Shown here: piece after piece, positions 35,537 through 44,781 of the stretch
Layout: each line of letters begins with the position of its first letter
Position numbering within the stretch: the first letter of the stretch is position 1
DNA from: Bacilli bacterium
Lineage (GTDB): Bacteria > Bacillota_I > Bacilli_A > RF39 > UBA660
Direction of reading: 5' to 3'
DNA length: 64,000 nucleotides
Assembly (NCBI GenBank): GCA_028708945.1
Contig: JAQVXV010000004.1
Location: forward strand, 1 to 64,000
Notes under the pieces: model-generated
Database searches by the model: none
Seen by the model: the letters and a program-made list of their open reading frames with translations, nothing else
Told to the model about the DNA's origin: nothing
Translations under genes and position numbers: made by a program

Positions 35537-35851
35537 ACCATATATGATTTTTTCTAAATTTGATAATCTTCGCAATAAGTCAGCATTAGATACATCAGTA
35601 CCACCAGCTGTTTTCATTGCCTCTAACTGTGTTGCTAATCTTCTTATCTCTTGTTTTAATTTAACATTATCTTCAACAAGTTCTTTTTTTTCATATGCAA
35701 GTTCTTTTATAATTTTGTTATATTCCTCGTAATCTCTTATTACAACATCTAAAAATTTATCTACCTCTTGAGGACGATATCCTCTAGTATCGACTTTAAA
35801 TTCTTTTTCTAATACATCTTTACTAGTTAATAAAATTCTATCTTGTAACAT
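35531..35851 (-). CDS. gpsB: Cell division regulator GpsB
   Basis: 106 residues: N-terminal DivIVA-like domain (LTSKDVLEKEFKVDTRGYRPQEVDKFLD), a coiled coil and a C-terminal helix ADLLRRLSNLEKIIYGK typical of GpsB. It couples division and wall synthesis. Neighbourhood with rnpB is as in Bacillus. It has a strong promoter and GAGGTGAG before the ATG. Confidence 0.94.
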   Translation of the reverse strand: MLQDRILLTSKDVLEKEFKVDTRGYRPQEVDKFLDVVIRDYEEYNKIIKELAYEKKELVEDNVKLKQEIRRLATQLEAMKTAGGTDVSNADLLRRLSNLEKIIYGK

Positions 35852-35871
35852 ATTCTCACCTCAGTGATTTA

Positions 35872-35900
35872 ATTATCTCAAAAGTTATATTTTTTGTCAA
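35872..35900 (-). promoter_or_regulatory. Promoter of gpsB-rnpB
   Basis: Minus strand TTGACA (35895-35900), 17 bases, GATAAT (35872-35877). Confidence 0.8.
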
Positions 35901-35906
35901 CGAAAG

Positions 35907-37991
35907 TTATAGTTTTGTTTGGCAAAAGAAACAATGTTCATTTGTTGATGCATTTGCCATTCCACAATTTGGACAAAGTTTTTTATCGCTTTTGAACTCT
36001 TCAGCGTCTTGTCCAAAATCTTTCATCTTTTGAATAGGCTCATCTACATCTACATATCTTTTTCTAATTCCTAATATATAATCAATTTCTTTTGGTTCAC
36101 TTCGACTATCTATTTTTTCTGGTACTCTACTGATTGCTTGCTTTAATTCCTTCGCTCTTTCTTGTTCTTTTAGAGCAATTTTTTCTTTTAATTCTTGTTC
36201 TTTTCGATGTAGTTCTATTTCTCTTTCTCTTGCTGCTTTCGCTTTCTTTATTCGTTCTTCTTCTTTTTGAAGCGCTAAAACTCGTTCTTCTTTTTCTTTT
36301 TTCTCTTTTTCTTCTTTTTTAATCTTAATTTCTTTATCGAGATTTGCTAAGTATTCTTCTTTTTCTTTTAACTTAGCTTGCAATGTTTCATATTGATTAT
36401 CATTATCGGATTCTAATTTGTTAGTTTCTAATTCCTCTTTAATTTTTTGAATTCGTTTTTCTTCTAATGATCTTTCTAGTTGTTTTAAATATGCCTCTTT
36501 TTCTTCTCTCTCTTTTTCCAAACGAATTTTTTCTAACTCTGATTGATATGCTAAATCGGCTGCTTCTTTAATTTCTTTTTCTTTTTGAAGACGTTTTTCT
36601 TCTAATGATTTTTCTAAACGTTGTAAATACAATTCTTTTTCTTTTTGTTCCTTCTCCAAACGATTTTGTTCTTGTTCTGCTTCTCTTGTTTGAGTAGCTG
36701 CCTCTTGTAATTCCTTACGTTTTTGTCTACGAGTAGCATCTAATTCAAACTCTAAATCGCGCAATTCTTTTTCTTTTACTTTTGCCAATTCATCTAATTT
36801 GTTTTTCTCAGCTATTTTTTCAGATTCTACTCTTAAAATTTCACTCTCTTGTTTTTCTTTTTCTTTTCTCTTATCATATAATTCTTTTTCAAGTTTTTCG
36901 ATAAGTTTTTCTTTTTCTGTCGTTGTTTTTTGTTTTTCTATTTGTTTTACTTTTAATTCTTCTTCAATAACAGACAATTCTTCTTCTATTATTTTTGCTT
37001 CTTTTAGTAATTTTTCTTTTTCTGTATCTTTTGCAACACCTAATTTTTTAATGTCTATATCACGTTGTTCTTTTTCTAAACGTTTTACATTTAATTTTTC
37101 CTCTAATTTTTTTAGATATTGATATGTTTCGCTTTCATTGCTTTCAACATTTAATAAAATTTTTGATTCTAATTCTTTTAATTCTTTTTCTTTTCTTTCT
37201 ACTTCTTTTTCTAAACGTTCTTGCAATTTTTCTTTAGCATCTAAAAATCTTTCGGTTTTAGCATACATTGTTTGTGTTTCTAAACGTTTTTTTTCTAAAT
37301 CTTGTTCTAATTCTCTTAAAAATTCAACTTTTTCTCTAGCTTCTTTTTCTAATTTTAATTTTTTAAGATTACGATCATGCAATAATTTGTCAGATTTTTC
37401 TTCTTCCTCAATTTTTGCAATTCTAGTTTGCTCTAATTCTTTTTCAACTTCTGTTAATAATTTCTCTTTTTCATCTGTCTCTTTTTCAAGGTTTTTAACT
37501 CTATCTTCATGAGCTTTAAATAATTTTTTGTATTCTTCTTCTTCTATTTTTTGCTCAACTATTTTTTCTTTTAATTTTTCTTCTAAAGTACTTAGTTGAA
37601 CCTCTTTATTCATTAAAACTTTTTCAAGGTTTTTTATTTCTAATTCTTTTTGAGCACTTTTTAATTTTCTTTCTTCTTCTTTTTCTACTTGCTCTTTTCT
37701 TTTTTGCTCTAGTTCTAACTCTAAATCTTTTAAATACTTTTTCTTTTCAGAAGTATTTTCATCGATGATTTCATCTTTTAATTCGCGTTCAATGTGTTTA
37801 AGGTATTCCTCTTTTAATTCACGCTCTTTTTTTAACCTTGCTTGTTCTTCTTGAAATTTTGCTTTTGCTTTTTCAATTTCATCTTCTTCCTTTTTTAATT
37901 CAACAAAAATTTCAGTTCCATTAAAACTACCGATTTCCTCTTCACTATCAAGAAAGGAATCCATCATATATTTTTTATCCTTTTCAGTCAT
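35907..37991 (-). CDS. Long coiled-coil protein with C-terminal zinc ribbon
   Basis: 694 residues. Residues about 35-610 are nearly pure Glu/Lys/Leu/Arg coiled coil in irregular repeats of about 35 residues (LKQLERSLEEKRIQK, YLQRLEKSLEEKRLQK). The last 25 hold two Cys pairs, CPNCGMANASTNEHCFFC, a zinc ribbon. No signal peptide or membrane helix, so cytoplasmic, possibly filament-forming. Its start overlaps the end of the cohesin-like gene by 8 bases, so it belongs to that operon. Function unknown. Confidence 0.8.
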   Translation of the reverse strand: MTEKDKKYMMDSFLDSEEEIGSFNGTEIFVELKKEEDEIEKAKAKFQEEQARLKKERELKEEYLKHIERELKDEIIDENTSEKKKYLKDLELELEQKRKEQVEKEEERKLKSAQKELEIKNLEKVLMNKEVQLSTLEEKLKEKIVEQKIEEEEYKKLFKAHEDRVKNLEKETDEKEKLLTEVEKELEQTRIAKIEEEEKSDKLLHDRNLKKLKLEKEAREKVEFLRELEQDLEKKRLETQTMYAKTERFLDAKEKLQERLEKEVERKEKELKELESKILLNVESNESETYQYLKKLEEKLNVKRLEKEQRDIDIKKLGVAKDTEKEKLLKEAKIIEEELSVIEEELKVKQIEKQKTTTEKEKLIEKLEKELYDKRKEKEKQESEILRVESEKIAEKNKLDELAKVKEKELRDLEFELDATRRQKRKELQEAATQTREAEQEQNRLEKEQKEKELYLQRLEKSLEEKRLQKEKEIKEAADLAYQSELEKIRLEKEREEKEAYLKQLERSLEEKRIQKIKEELETNKLESDNDNQYETLQAKLKEKEEYLANLDKEIKIKKEEKEKKEKEERVLALQKEEERIKKAKAAREREIELHRKEQELKEKIALKEQERAKELKQAISRVPEKIDSRSEPKEIDYILGIRKRYVDVDEPIQKMKDFGQDAEEFKSDKKLCPNCGMANASTNEHCFFCQTKL

Positions 37992-39585
37992 ATAGAGTTC
38001 CTCCTTTTTTAAATTTATATCCCATATTTTTTATGTTGGTGTTTTTCATTATGAGAAGTGCTAAAACAAATAGAACAACTATACTTCCTAATATTGCAAT
38101 AAACAAGGTAAATGCACTGACTTTATGAACTGTTATTTGATAATAACCTACTTCTCCTTCAGCGCTTATTGATAAGATAACAATTCGACTGTTATTTTCT
38201 AATTTTTCGTTTCCAATTATTTTTACTTTAGTTCCTTCAATTAAAGGTTCGACTTTTATATCTAAAGTATCAACATCTCGGATTTGTAAAGAATAAGAAT
38301 TTATATTTTTGTCAAACTTGAAATCATATCCATCGATTGCTATTTTCTTAATTTCTGCACTTGGTACTGGTTCACCTTCCGCTAGTCTAACAAAGTTAAT
38401 ATTGTAAGTTCTTACCGAACCATTTTCCGCTGTTACATTAATTTTTAACGGGTTACTTCCAACTACTAATTCCCCTAATGTCTCTACATCTACCTCAGAA
38501 TTCTCGCTCGAAGCAGAAGCAGATACATTTATTCTTGTAACATCATAACCGACACTTACTGTATAGTTAGTATACTCAGGATTGAAATTTATTCTACCCT
38601 CACTTAATTTAACTGATTTCAATTTATTATTATCATCGCGGATATCTTTTCTATTCACGATTATTTTATAAACTGTTACGCTTTTATTTTCAGCTAGAAC
38701 TTTTACTAATATTTCGTTATCCCCGTAGTTTAATTTTTCGGTTCTATTCCCATATTTTGGCATTAATACTGCTTTTGTAAATTCTGTCACTGCTTTTATT
38801 TCTATCGTACTAACATCACTTGCAACATTTACTTTATACAATTCCGAAGGTCCTTTTAAAACAAGAAAATTATCGCCGACTTTTAAACTTTTTAAATTTC
38901 CATTTTTGTCTCTTTTATCAGGTCTTATAACTGTAATTGTATAAGTTTTTATAGCGCCACTTGCTGCTTTTACTTTTATTAATATTGAATTGTTTCCATA
39001 ATCTAATTGCGCTGTTCTACTTCCAAAACCACTTACAAAAGACGCTGTATCATTTTCTTTTACAGCTGTTATTGTTGTAGATGGAGCATCAATTGTAACA
39101 CTATAATTTGTAATGGATTTACTAAAATTTATTTTAGCATTATTTAAATAAAGATTACTTAAATTATTGTTATTTGATAAAAGTGGGATTGCTACTGTTT
39201 TTGCAGATAGGTTTTCAGTATTACCATTTTCATCTGAGATTATTATTCCACTCAATGTTAAAGTTGCATTATTAACCGCTGATGAAGATAATTTTACTTG
39301 TAATGTCGCTACTGTTGATGAGGAAATTCCTGTTGAACGATAAAAAGCAATCTTAGAAGTAGATACTTGTCCACTCCAATCACTTCCTCTTGTCAAACCA
39401 GAAATTGTAGCATTATTGCTAATTCCAAGATTTGTTTGAACTCCCGCAACTTTTGTCCCTGACACTTTTATTGTACAAGTAACTACGGCACCAGGCGCGC
39501 CACCATTACATGTTGCAGATAGACTCGCTGCTCTTACACCGATTGGCATTATTAATAATATTATAAAAATGATAATTTTTTTCAT
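37984..39585 (-). CDS. Cohesin-like and cadherin-like repeat membrane protein
   Basis: About 533 residues. Signal peptide (1-19), then a beta domain (about 20-140) with the cohesin-type pattern VAGVQTNLGISN ... GSDWSGQV ... STVATLQVKLSS ... LSGIIISDENGN. Three or four cadherin-like beta-sandwich repeats follow, each NGNLKSLKVGD ... YKVNV ... KTYTITVIRPD in style. A membrane helix near the end (SAFTLFIAILGSIVVLFVLA) leaves about 20 residues inside. GAGGTGG sets the start at 39585. It follows the dockerin-bearing peptidase by 8 bases, so its N-terminal domain is a natural partner for that dockerin (inference). Confidence 0.8.
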   Translation of the reverse strand: MKKIIIFIILLIMPIGVRAASLSATCNGGAPGAVVTCTIKVSGTKVAGVQTNLGISNNATISGLTRGSDWSGQVSTSKIAFYRSTGISSSTVATLQVKLSSSAVNNATLTLSGIIISDENGNTENLSAKTVAIPLLSNNNNLSNLYLNNAKINFSKSITNYSVTIDAPSTTITAVKENDTASFVSGFGSRTAQLDYGNNSILIKVKAASGAIKTYTITVIRPDKRDKNGNLKSLKVGDNFLVLKGPSELYKVNVASDVSTIEIKAVTEFTKAVLMPKYGNRTEKLNYGDNEILVKVLAENKSVTVYKIIVNRKDIRDDNNKLKSVKLSEGRINFNPEYTNYTVSVGYDVTRINVSASASSENSEVDVETLGELVVGSNPLKINVTAENGSVRTYNINFVRLAEGEPVPSAEIKKIAIDGYDFKFDKNINSYSLQIRDVDTLDIKVEPLIEGTKVKIIGNEKLENNSRIVILSISAEGEVGYYQITVHKVSAFTLFIAILGSIVVLFVLALLIMKNTNIKNMGYKFKKGGTLYD

Positions 39586-39593
39586 TGTCCACC

Positions 39594-42500
39594 TCACAAA
39601 TTACCTATTAATTCTAATATATAACGATTTATTTTAACTAAATCATTGATCAAGATTTTGTTATCTTCTGTTACATCCGCTGCTATTTTCTCAGCTTCTA
39701 TATTAATACTAGATAGTCCTAATATATAACGATTAATTTTTACTAAGTCTGCAACATTAACTTGACCATCGCCATTTACATCTCCAGAAACTGATATTAT
39801 ATAGTTTATAGAAGAAGCTCCAGTAGTTAATACAAATTCTGTATTAGTTCCAATCAATATATTGTTATTGTTAATTTTGTTTCCATCTTTATATATTTGA
39901 TATGTACTTGATTTTTTTAATATATTATTGGTAAATTCACTTATAGTTAAATCAGAACTAACTTTTGTTATCATGTTATTTCGTAATTTATAATTTTGAG
40001 AATTTAATTCATCTATTACTTTTACTGATACATTTTTAGTTACACCATTAGTTGTTCTAATTGTTATGTTTGCATCACCGGTTGACTTGGCTGTAACTTT
40101 ATTACCACTTAATGTAATATTTGGACTGGTCGTTTGATAAATTAATACTTTATTTATTATTGTTTGAGGTGACGCTGTTGCATTTATATATAAGCTTTCA
40201 CCAACATTTATTGTATAACTAGATTTTTCTAGTACTATTCCCGTTGCCTCTTTTAATGATTGCAATTTGGCATAATTATCAATATACCAAATGTTTGAAA
40301 AATTAAAATTGCTATAACTTGTTTGATTGTTTATTGTACTAGAAGATTTCTTTAAAGTGTTTGTAGTTTCATCAAAAGTTGTTCCAAATAAGTCATTAGA
40401 TGTAAAACTATAGTTATTTGATATAATATAATTTCCAGTTGCAACATTTCCTATTATTGCCCCTGAAGTCGTTCCACTAATAATACCAGAATTATAGGTT
40501 TTATCCAATAAAGAATTATAACTACTTGACAATATATATCCTACGATTCCACCAGAATTATTACCAGTAATATCAGCGTTATTAGAACAATTTTTTATAT
40601 TTAATGAAGTTCCATATCCTACGATTCCACCAATATTAGTTGTTCCGCTTATTTTTCCGCTATTGTTAGATAAAGAGATTTCTACATTATTTAAATAGCC
40701 ACTTATTCCACCAGTATTAGTTGTACCAGTTATTTTTGTTTGATTATTTGCGTTATTAATAATAGTATTGGCACTATAACCAACAATACCTCCAGTATGT
40801 AACTCACCATAAATTTCAGATATATTTATAACTTTGTCGATACTAGTATAGTTAGCATATCCTAAAATACCACCAACATAAGAAGTTCCATCGACTACTG
40901 TATTATAACTTATTATTGACTTGATATCGTTACCATAAGATTTACCGATTATTCCCGTATATTCTTTACCAACAATTGATGAATCCATAACTGTTAAATT
41001 GTGAATGAAAGCACCTTTTGTATTTCCAAATAAACCAGTATATTCGCTACTAGTATAAATGGCTAAATTCTTAATTGTATACCCCTTACCATCAAATATT
41101 CCTGTAAAAGGATTACTACTTGTTCCAATTGGAAAATATAAAATATCTTTGAAATCGATATCATTACTTAAGATATAGTAACCATTTAAATTTGAACGAA
41201 CAATATCAAAATCTCCAGGTTTACTTATATATATCGGTTCTGAAACATCAATATCTATAGTATATATATTATTGATTGTAATTTTTGCAGTTCCATAATT
41301 GACACCTTTTATTACGCCATTTGTTATTGTAACTACATCGTTGTTACTAGTTTTATAAGTTAAGGTTAATCCACTAGGATTGTTTACCAAATATTTTATA
41401 TTTCTAGATTGATTGAGGCCAACAGTTATTTTATCAATTGCAACACTTAATGTTGGTGTAACATTTCCAATCGAAAAATTGATACTACCTTTACTACTGC
41501 CTGTAATTATTTCAATTGTATAAATATCATCTGGAATGCTTGTAGCTGAAATAACTGCTAAAGTTTTTCCGTTGATTAGATTATTTTTTTTAATTTGAAA
41601 TTTATTAGTTACTATCTCTGAGGAACTATTTTTTATTCTATAGTTTAATGTTGTACCATTTCCTATATTTTTAGTGAATGTTTCTAATAATAAAGTTCCA
41701 CCCGATTTAATTTTATTTTGTTTTACAACAGACTCAATACTAGGTGTAGAAAGCGCATTTATATCTTCTGTATATGCCTTTATAAACACTGAATGTCCAT
41801 TAGTATATTGATCATTCCATTTAGTTCCATTTAAGGAAGTAAAACTTTGATTAGGCATTATTCCTACTAATTCTTTTTGGAAATTGTTGTTTGTCATATA
41901 AGACTGTAGTGGAATGTTATAAACAAAATCTTGATTATTTACAACATCTATCATAACTGCAAATTCTGTTTTAGATAAAGTTATTGGTTGTTCTAATTCA
42001 TAAGTATAAAAACCCGCGAATTCAATTGTTATTGGTTTGCTGGTTATTTTTTTCATATTAGTGCTATTCAAACTACCATCTACTGAATTTACATAAACGT
42101 TTACTTGTGTATTTGGATTTAAAACATAGAAACTTATTTGAGTTAACAATTCGTCTTTGTTTCTTTTATTAAAGACATTAGCACCATATTTTGAACTAGA
42201 ACGTGCTAAATCACCTGTTGGATTATATTGATAAATATTGTTATAATCGACATCTTTTACAGTAATAACGCCATTTATAAAATTTCCGATTACATAATCT
42301 TCATATGAATAATAATTAAATCCTCCATCACCCAAACCGGTTCCCCATGAATTTTGAACAATCCATGCGCCATTTTGCGATGGTTTAGTTCCCTTTGTAC
42401 CTTTATTAAATTTTTCTTTACTAAAATTATCATCCCATCCAATTATAACCATTGCATGTGGATTGTTATTATACATCACTGATGAATCTGTATAAACAGA

Positions 42501-43271
42501 ACTATAAGTAGTATTATAATAAACATTTGATGTCCCATAAACGTCGGGAGCTGCAGCTTGAAAATAAACTGCCCCATATGTCATTATCAATGTTTTTACT
42601 TGCTCTATAAAAGCAGCTCTTTTAATCGCAGTTGCACTGTAATTATTAAAAGAACCTAAAGTATATGTTTGTTCTACACTATAACGAGGATTATCATTTA
42701 ATGTGTTTGCTAATGTCTTTTTATATAATCCAAATGATTCTGTATAAGGACCTAATCCACTAGTCCAATAAGTAACAGCATCATAAAAATTGCCACCTGC
42801 ATTAAAGTTTGCAGCTCCATATTCATTACTTAAATCGTAATAAGTATAAGATAATGCTCCTGAAGCATGAAATGGGTTAAAAACCTTCGATACTTTATTT
42901 AAATAACGAATATTACTTTCAACTGCTGTCGTTCCTGCAAAGGCCCAACATAAAAGCGAAGTTCCTTGATCTTTAATAGGCGTTAAATAACTTCTTCCTT
43001 CAACATTACCTAAAGTAAAACGGGAAGGAAAAACTAAACTCTTAGCTTCTTCGACTAAAACTGTTTCATCAACACTAGGTTTATTTGATGTATAATTAAA
43101 TTCATAAGAATATGGTCTTAATATTGTTTCTGATTTTGCTTCTTCACTAAGTGATAACCAATCATTATAAGAATAACTGTAAGGTGCTATTTCAGATGCA
43201 TAAGCAACATTAGAACCAAATAGACAAACTAACAATAGTGCTATTTGAAATAATGTTTTCTTTAGTTTCAT
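39594..43271 (-). CDS. Secreted papain-family peptidase with lectin-like, GLUG, Ig-like and dockerin domains
   Basis: About 1225 residues. Signal peptide 1-26; C1 peptidase about 80-330 with IKDQGTSLLCWAFAG (Cys108), NNPHAMVIIGWDD (His272) and GAWIVQNSWGTG (Asn307); lectin-like domain about 340-500; beta modules; GLUG repeats (GGIVGYG, GGISGYL) about 740-990; BIG2-type Ig domains; and a C-terminal type I dockerin with two calcium loops, GDVNGDGQVNVADLVKINRY and DVTEDNKILINDLVKINRY. It should cleave proteins outside the cell and dock on a cohesin. The next gene encodes a cohesin-like membrane protein. GGTGG sets the start at 43271. Confidence 0.9.
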   Translation of the reverse strand: MKLKKTLFQIALLLVCLFGSNVAYASEIAPYSYSYNDWLSLSEEAKSETILRPYSYEFNYTSNKPSVDETVLVEEAKSLVFPSRFTLGNVEGRSYLTPIKDQGTSLLCWAFAGTTAVESNIRYLNKVSKVFNPFHASGALSYTYYDLSNEYGAANFNAGGNFYDAVTYWTSGLGPYTESFGLYKKTLANTLNDNPRYSVEQTYTLGSFNNYSATAIKRAAFIEQVKTLIMTYGAVYFQAAAPDVYGTSNVYYNTTYSSVYTDSSVMYNNNPHAMVIIGWDDNFSKEKFNKGTKGTKPSQNGAWIVQNSWGTGLGDGGFNYYSYEDYVIGNFINGVITVKDVDYNNIYQYNPTGDLARSSSKYGANVFNKRNKDELLTQISFYVLNPNTQVNVYVNSVDGSLNSTNMKKITSKPITIEFAGFYTYELEQPITLSKTEFAVMIDVVNNQDFVYNIPLQSYMTNNNFQKELVGIMPNQSFTSLNGTKWNDQYTNGHSVFIKAYTEDINALSTPSIESVVKQNKIKSGGTLLLETFTKNIGNGTTLNYRIKNSSSEIVTNKFQIKKNNLINGKTLAVISATSIPDDIYTIEIITGSSKGSINFSIGNVTPTLSVAIDKITVGLNQSRNIKYLVNNPSGLTLTYKTSNNDVVTITNGVIKGVNYGTAKITINNIYTIDIDVSEPIYISKPGDFDIVRSNLNGYYILSNDIDFKDILYFPIGTSSNPFTGIFDGKGYTIKNLAIYTSSEYTGLFGNTKGAFIHNLTVMDSSIVGKEYTGIIGKSYGNDIKSIISYNTVVDGTSYVGGILGYANYTSIDKVINISEIYGELHTGGIVGYSANTIINNANNQTKITGTTNTGGISGYLNNVEISLSNNSGKISGTTNIGGIVGYGTSLNIKNCSNNADITGNNSGGIVGYILSSSYNSLLDKTYNSGIISGTTSGAIIGNVATGNYIISNNYSFTSNDLFGTTFDETTNTLKKSSSTINNQTSYSNFNFSNIWYIDNYAKLQSLKEATGIVLEKSSYTINVGESLYINATASPQTIINKVLIYQTTSPNITLSGNKVTAKSTGDANITIRTTNGVTKNVSVKVIDELNSQNYKLRNNMITKVSSDLTISEFTNNILKKSSTYQIYKDGNKINNNNILIGTNTEFVLTTGASSINYIISVSGDVNGDGQVNVADLVKINRYILGLSSINIEAEKIAADVTEDNKILINDLVKINRYILELIGNL
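40300..41050 (-). repeat. GLUG motif repeats in the dockerin peptidase
   Basis: About eight degenerate units coding GGIxGYxxxxxIxN, spaced 60-75 bases, visible on the forward strand as recurring ccaacaatacctcc / cctacgattccacc. GLUG motifs are common in secreted bacterial proteins and form beta-helix-like stalks. Confidence 0.75.
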
Positions 43272-43294
43272 CATTACCACCTACTTACTTCAAT

Positions 43295-43303
43295 ATTATA
43301 GCA
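43295..43303 (-). promoter_or_regulatory. Extended -10 promoter of the peptidase/cohesin operon
   Basis: TGCTATAAT, 24 bases before the start codon; no good -35 is seen, as is usual with TGn-extended promoters. Confidence 0.5.
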
Positions 43304-43344
43304 TAAAATGTCCATATATTAAAGAGTTTTAAAGTTATTGACAC

Positions 43345-43366
43345 AAAAAAAAGCCATATGGCTTTT
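43345..43366 (-). terminator. Terminator after YtxH-like gene
   Basis: AAAAGCC, loop ATAT, GGCTTTT and a T run on the minus strand. Confidence 0.85.
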
Positions 43367-43793
43367 ATTTTGTTTTTTTGTCTTGTGCTTCTAATTTTGC
43401 TAAAACTTCTTTTGTTACTTCAATAGTTTTAGTTCTAATAGTATCGGCAGTTTTCTCTAAAATAGGAGTTCCTTTTTCAATTGAATAATCTACTAATTCA
43501 TTTGCTTTTTCTAATAATTGTTTAGATTTTTCTTTAGCAATTTTCATTACTTTTTCTTTATCTAAATCTTCTAACTCAGTCTTTATTTCAAAAACTTTAG
43601 TTTCGATATATTCTTTAACTTCATCAATATCTACTTCTTTCGCTTTTTCAATTAATTCATCTAGTTTTTCTTTTAATTGTTTCCTTGTTTCTTTACCAGA
43701 TTTTGGCGCAAATAAGATTCCTAAACCTGCTCCAATACCCGCTCCTAACAAAAACTTTCCTAATCCTTTTTTCTTACCCATTTTCTTACTCAT
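43365..43793 (-). CDS. YtxH-like membrane/stress protein
   Basis: About 142 residues. GKFLLGAGIGAGLGILFAPKSGKETRKQLKEKL is the YtxH (GvpP-like) motif: a Gly-rich membrane helix and the APKSGxETR turn, shown as residues about 12-44. The rest is amphipathic Lys/Glu helix, as in apolipoprotein-like stress proteins. AAGGAGA places the start at 43793, overlapping the preceding gene. Together with the DUF948-like gene it is an arrangement known in Bacillus (ytxG-ytxH). Confidence 0.85.
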   Translation of the reverse strand: MSKKMGKKKGLGKFLLGAGIGAGLGILFAPKSGKETRKQLKEKLDELIEKAKEVDIDEVKEYIETKVFEIKTELEDLDKEKVMKIAKEKSKQLLEKANELVDYSIEKGTPILEKTADTIRTKTIEVTKEVLAKLEAQDKKTK

Positions 43794-44091
43794 CCTCACT
43801 TTTCTCCTTTTCTTTTTTACTTTTCTTTTTTCTCTTTTTAAATAAAGAAGTTATTCCATTCATTGTCGCCGTTACAAACTTATCAGTTAAAAGCGATACA
43901 ATATCTGCAGCCTTATCTACAAGATCGAATAAGCCATCCAGTTTATGTAATTTTGTATTTACATCATCTACAACTTTATCAACTTTTTCAACAGTTTTTA
44001 TAAGACGAATCGCTAGTACAATCATTATTGCTATTAATATTATTAATAATATATATAGTATTATTGGCAATAAATTATTCATAAACTCCAT
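43786..44091 (-). CDS. DUF948-like small membrane protein
   Basis: 101 residues: N-terminal membrane helix (about 8-30), an amphipathic region LIKTVEKVDKVVDDVNTKLHKLDGLFDLVDKAADIV and a strongly basic/acidic tail. Resembles YtxG (DUF948). Tandem with a YtxH gene. It begins at the stop of the gene before it (44091 shared), so it is coupled. Confidence 0.75.
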   Translation of the reverse strand: MEFMNNLLPIILYILLIILIAIMIVLAIRLIKTVEKVDKVVDDVNTKLHKLDGLFDLVDKAADIVSLLTDKFVTATMNGITSLFKKRKKKSKKEKEKSEDE

Positions 44092-44780
44092 TAATTATCC
44101 CTCTTTTCGTACATTGAATCTATTAAATTAAATAAATCATCATTGTCAACATGTTCTTTAATTCCGTCGTGTTCCCTTTCATCTTGTAACTCTTCTTCGA
44201 ATTTTTCTAAATTGTTTAAACTGTCTAAACTAGCACTTTCAAGTTCATCAAATATATCTGGTTCTTTTGAAAGTTCTTCAAAAAGGTCGTTTGGTTCAAC
44301 TATTTCTTCTTTTTTAAATTCACCAGTTAATGTTGACTCTAATTCATCTTCTAGAGTACCAAAAGCTTTTTTTCTTATCATATCAATATTAATATCTCCA
44401 GTTCTTGTATTTTCATACGAAGTACTTGGTTTAGGTTGAATATCTTCTTTTGAATAATTCTTATCTAAAATTCCATAAACAGGAGATATAACCGGTGTTG
44501 GTTTAAATATTCTTTTTTCTTCTTTTACTTTTACTTTGTAATCACTTTTAATGTTTTTCTTAGAACGTGTTAATCCCTCAAATTCATCATCGTTGAAAAA
44601 TACCGGATTAGATAGGTTCCCTTCTCTTTTTATTTCAAGCGAAACATCATCAAAATCCGTTTCTGTTTTGCTTTCTTCGGGTGCCGGTATTATAACTTGT
44701 TTAACCTCTGTTTTAATAGGTTCTTCTATTGTTTCAGGTTCTTCAATAAAAAAGTCTTTGATTTTTTTAATTATTCCCAT
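44091..44780 (-). CDS. Acidic, largely disordered cytoplasmic protein
   Basis: About 229 residues, no signal. Short helical start MGIIKKIKDFFIEEPE, long low-complexity acidic stretches, one conserved-looking island FKPTPVISPVYGILDKNYSKED (residues about 99-120) and acidic helices at the end. Islands of the type P-V-I-S-P-x-Y-G occur in Firmicute division-associated proteins, but I cannot assign one. GAGGGATAAA supports the start at 44780. Confidence 0.65.
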   Translation of the reverse strand: MGIIKKIKDFFIEEPETIEEPIKTEVKQVIIPAPEESKTETDFDDVSLEIKREGNLSNPVFFNDDEFEGLTRSKKNIKSDYKVKVKEEKRIFKPTPVISPVYGILDKNYSKEDIQPKPSTSYENTRTGDINIDMIRKKAFGTLEDELESTLTGEFKKEEIVEPNDLFEELSKEPDIFDELESASLDSLNNLEKFEEELQDEREHDGIKEHVDNDDLFNLIDSMYEKRDN

Positions 44781-44781
44781 T

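Noticed and set aside
36134..37512. Plus-strand Leu/Phe/Ser-rich frames
   Set aside because: Antisense shadows of the Glu/Lys coiled coil; no ribosome sites.
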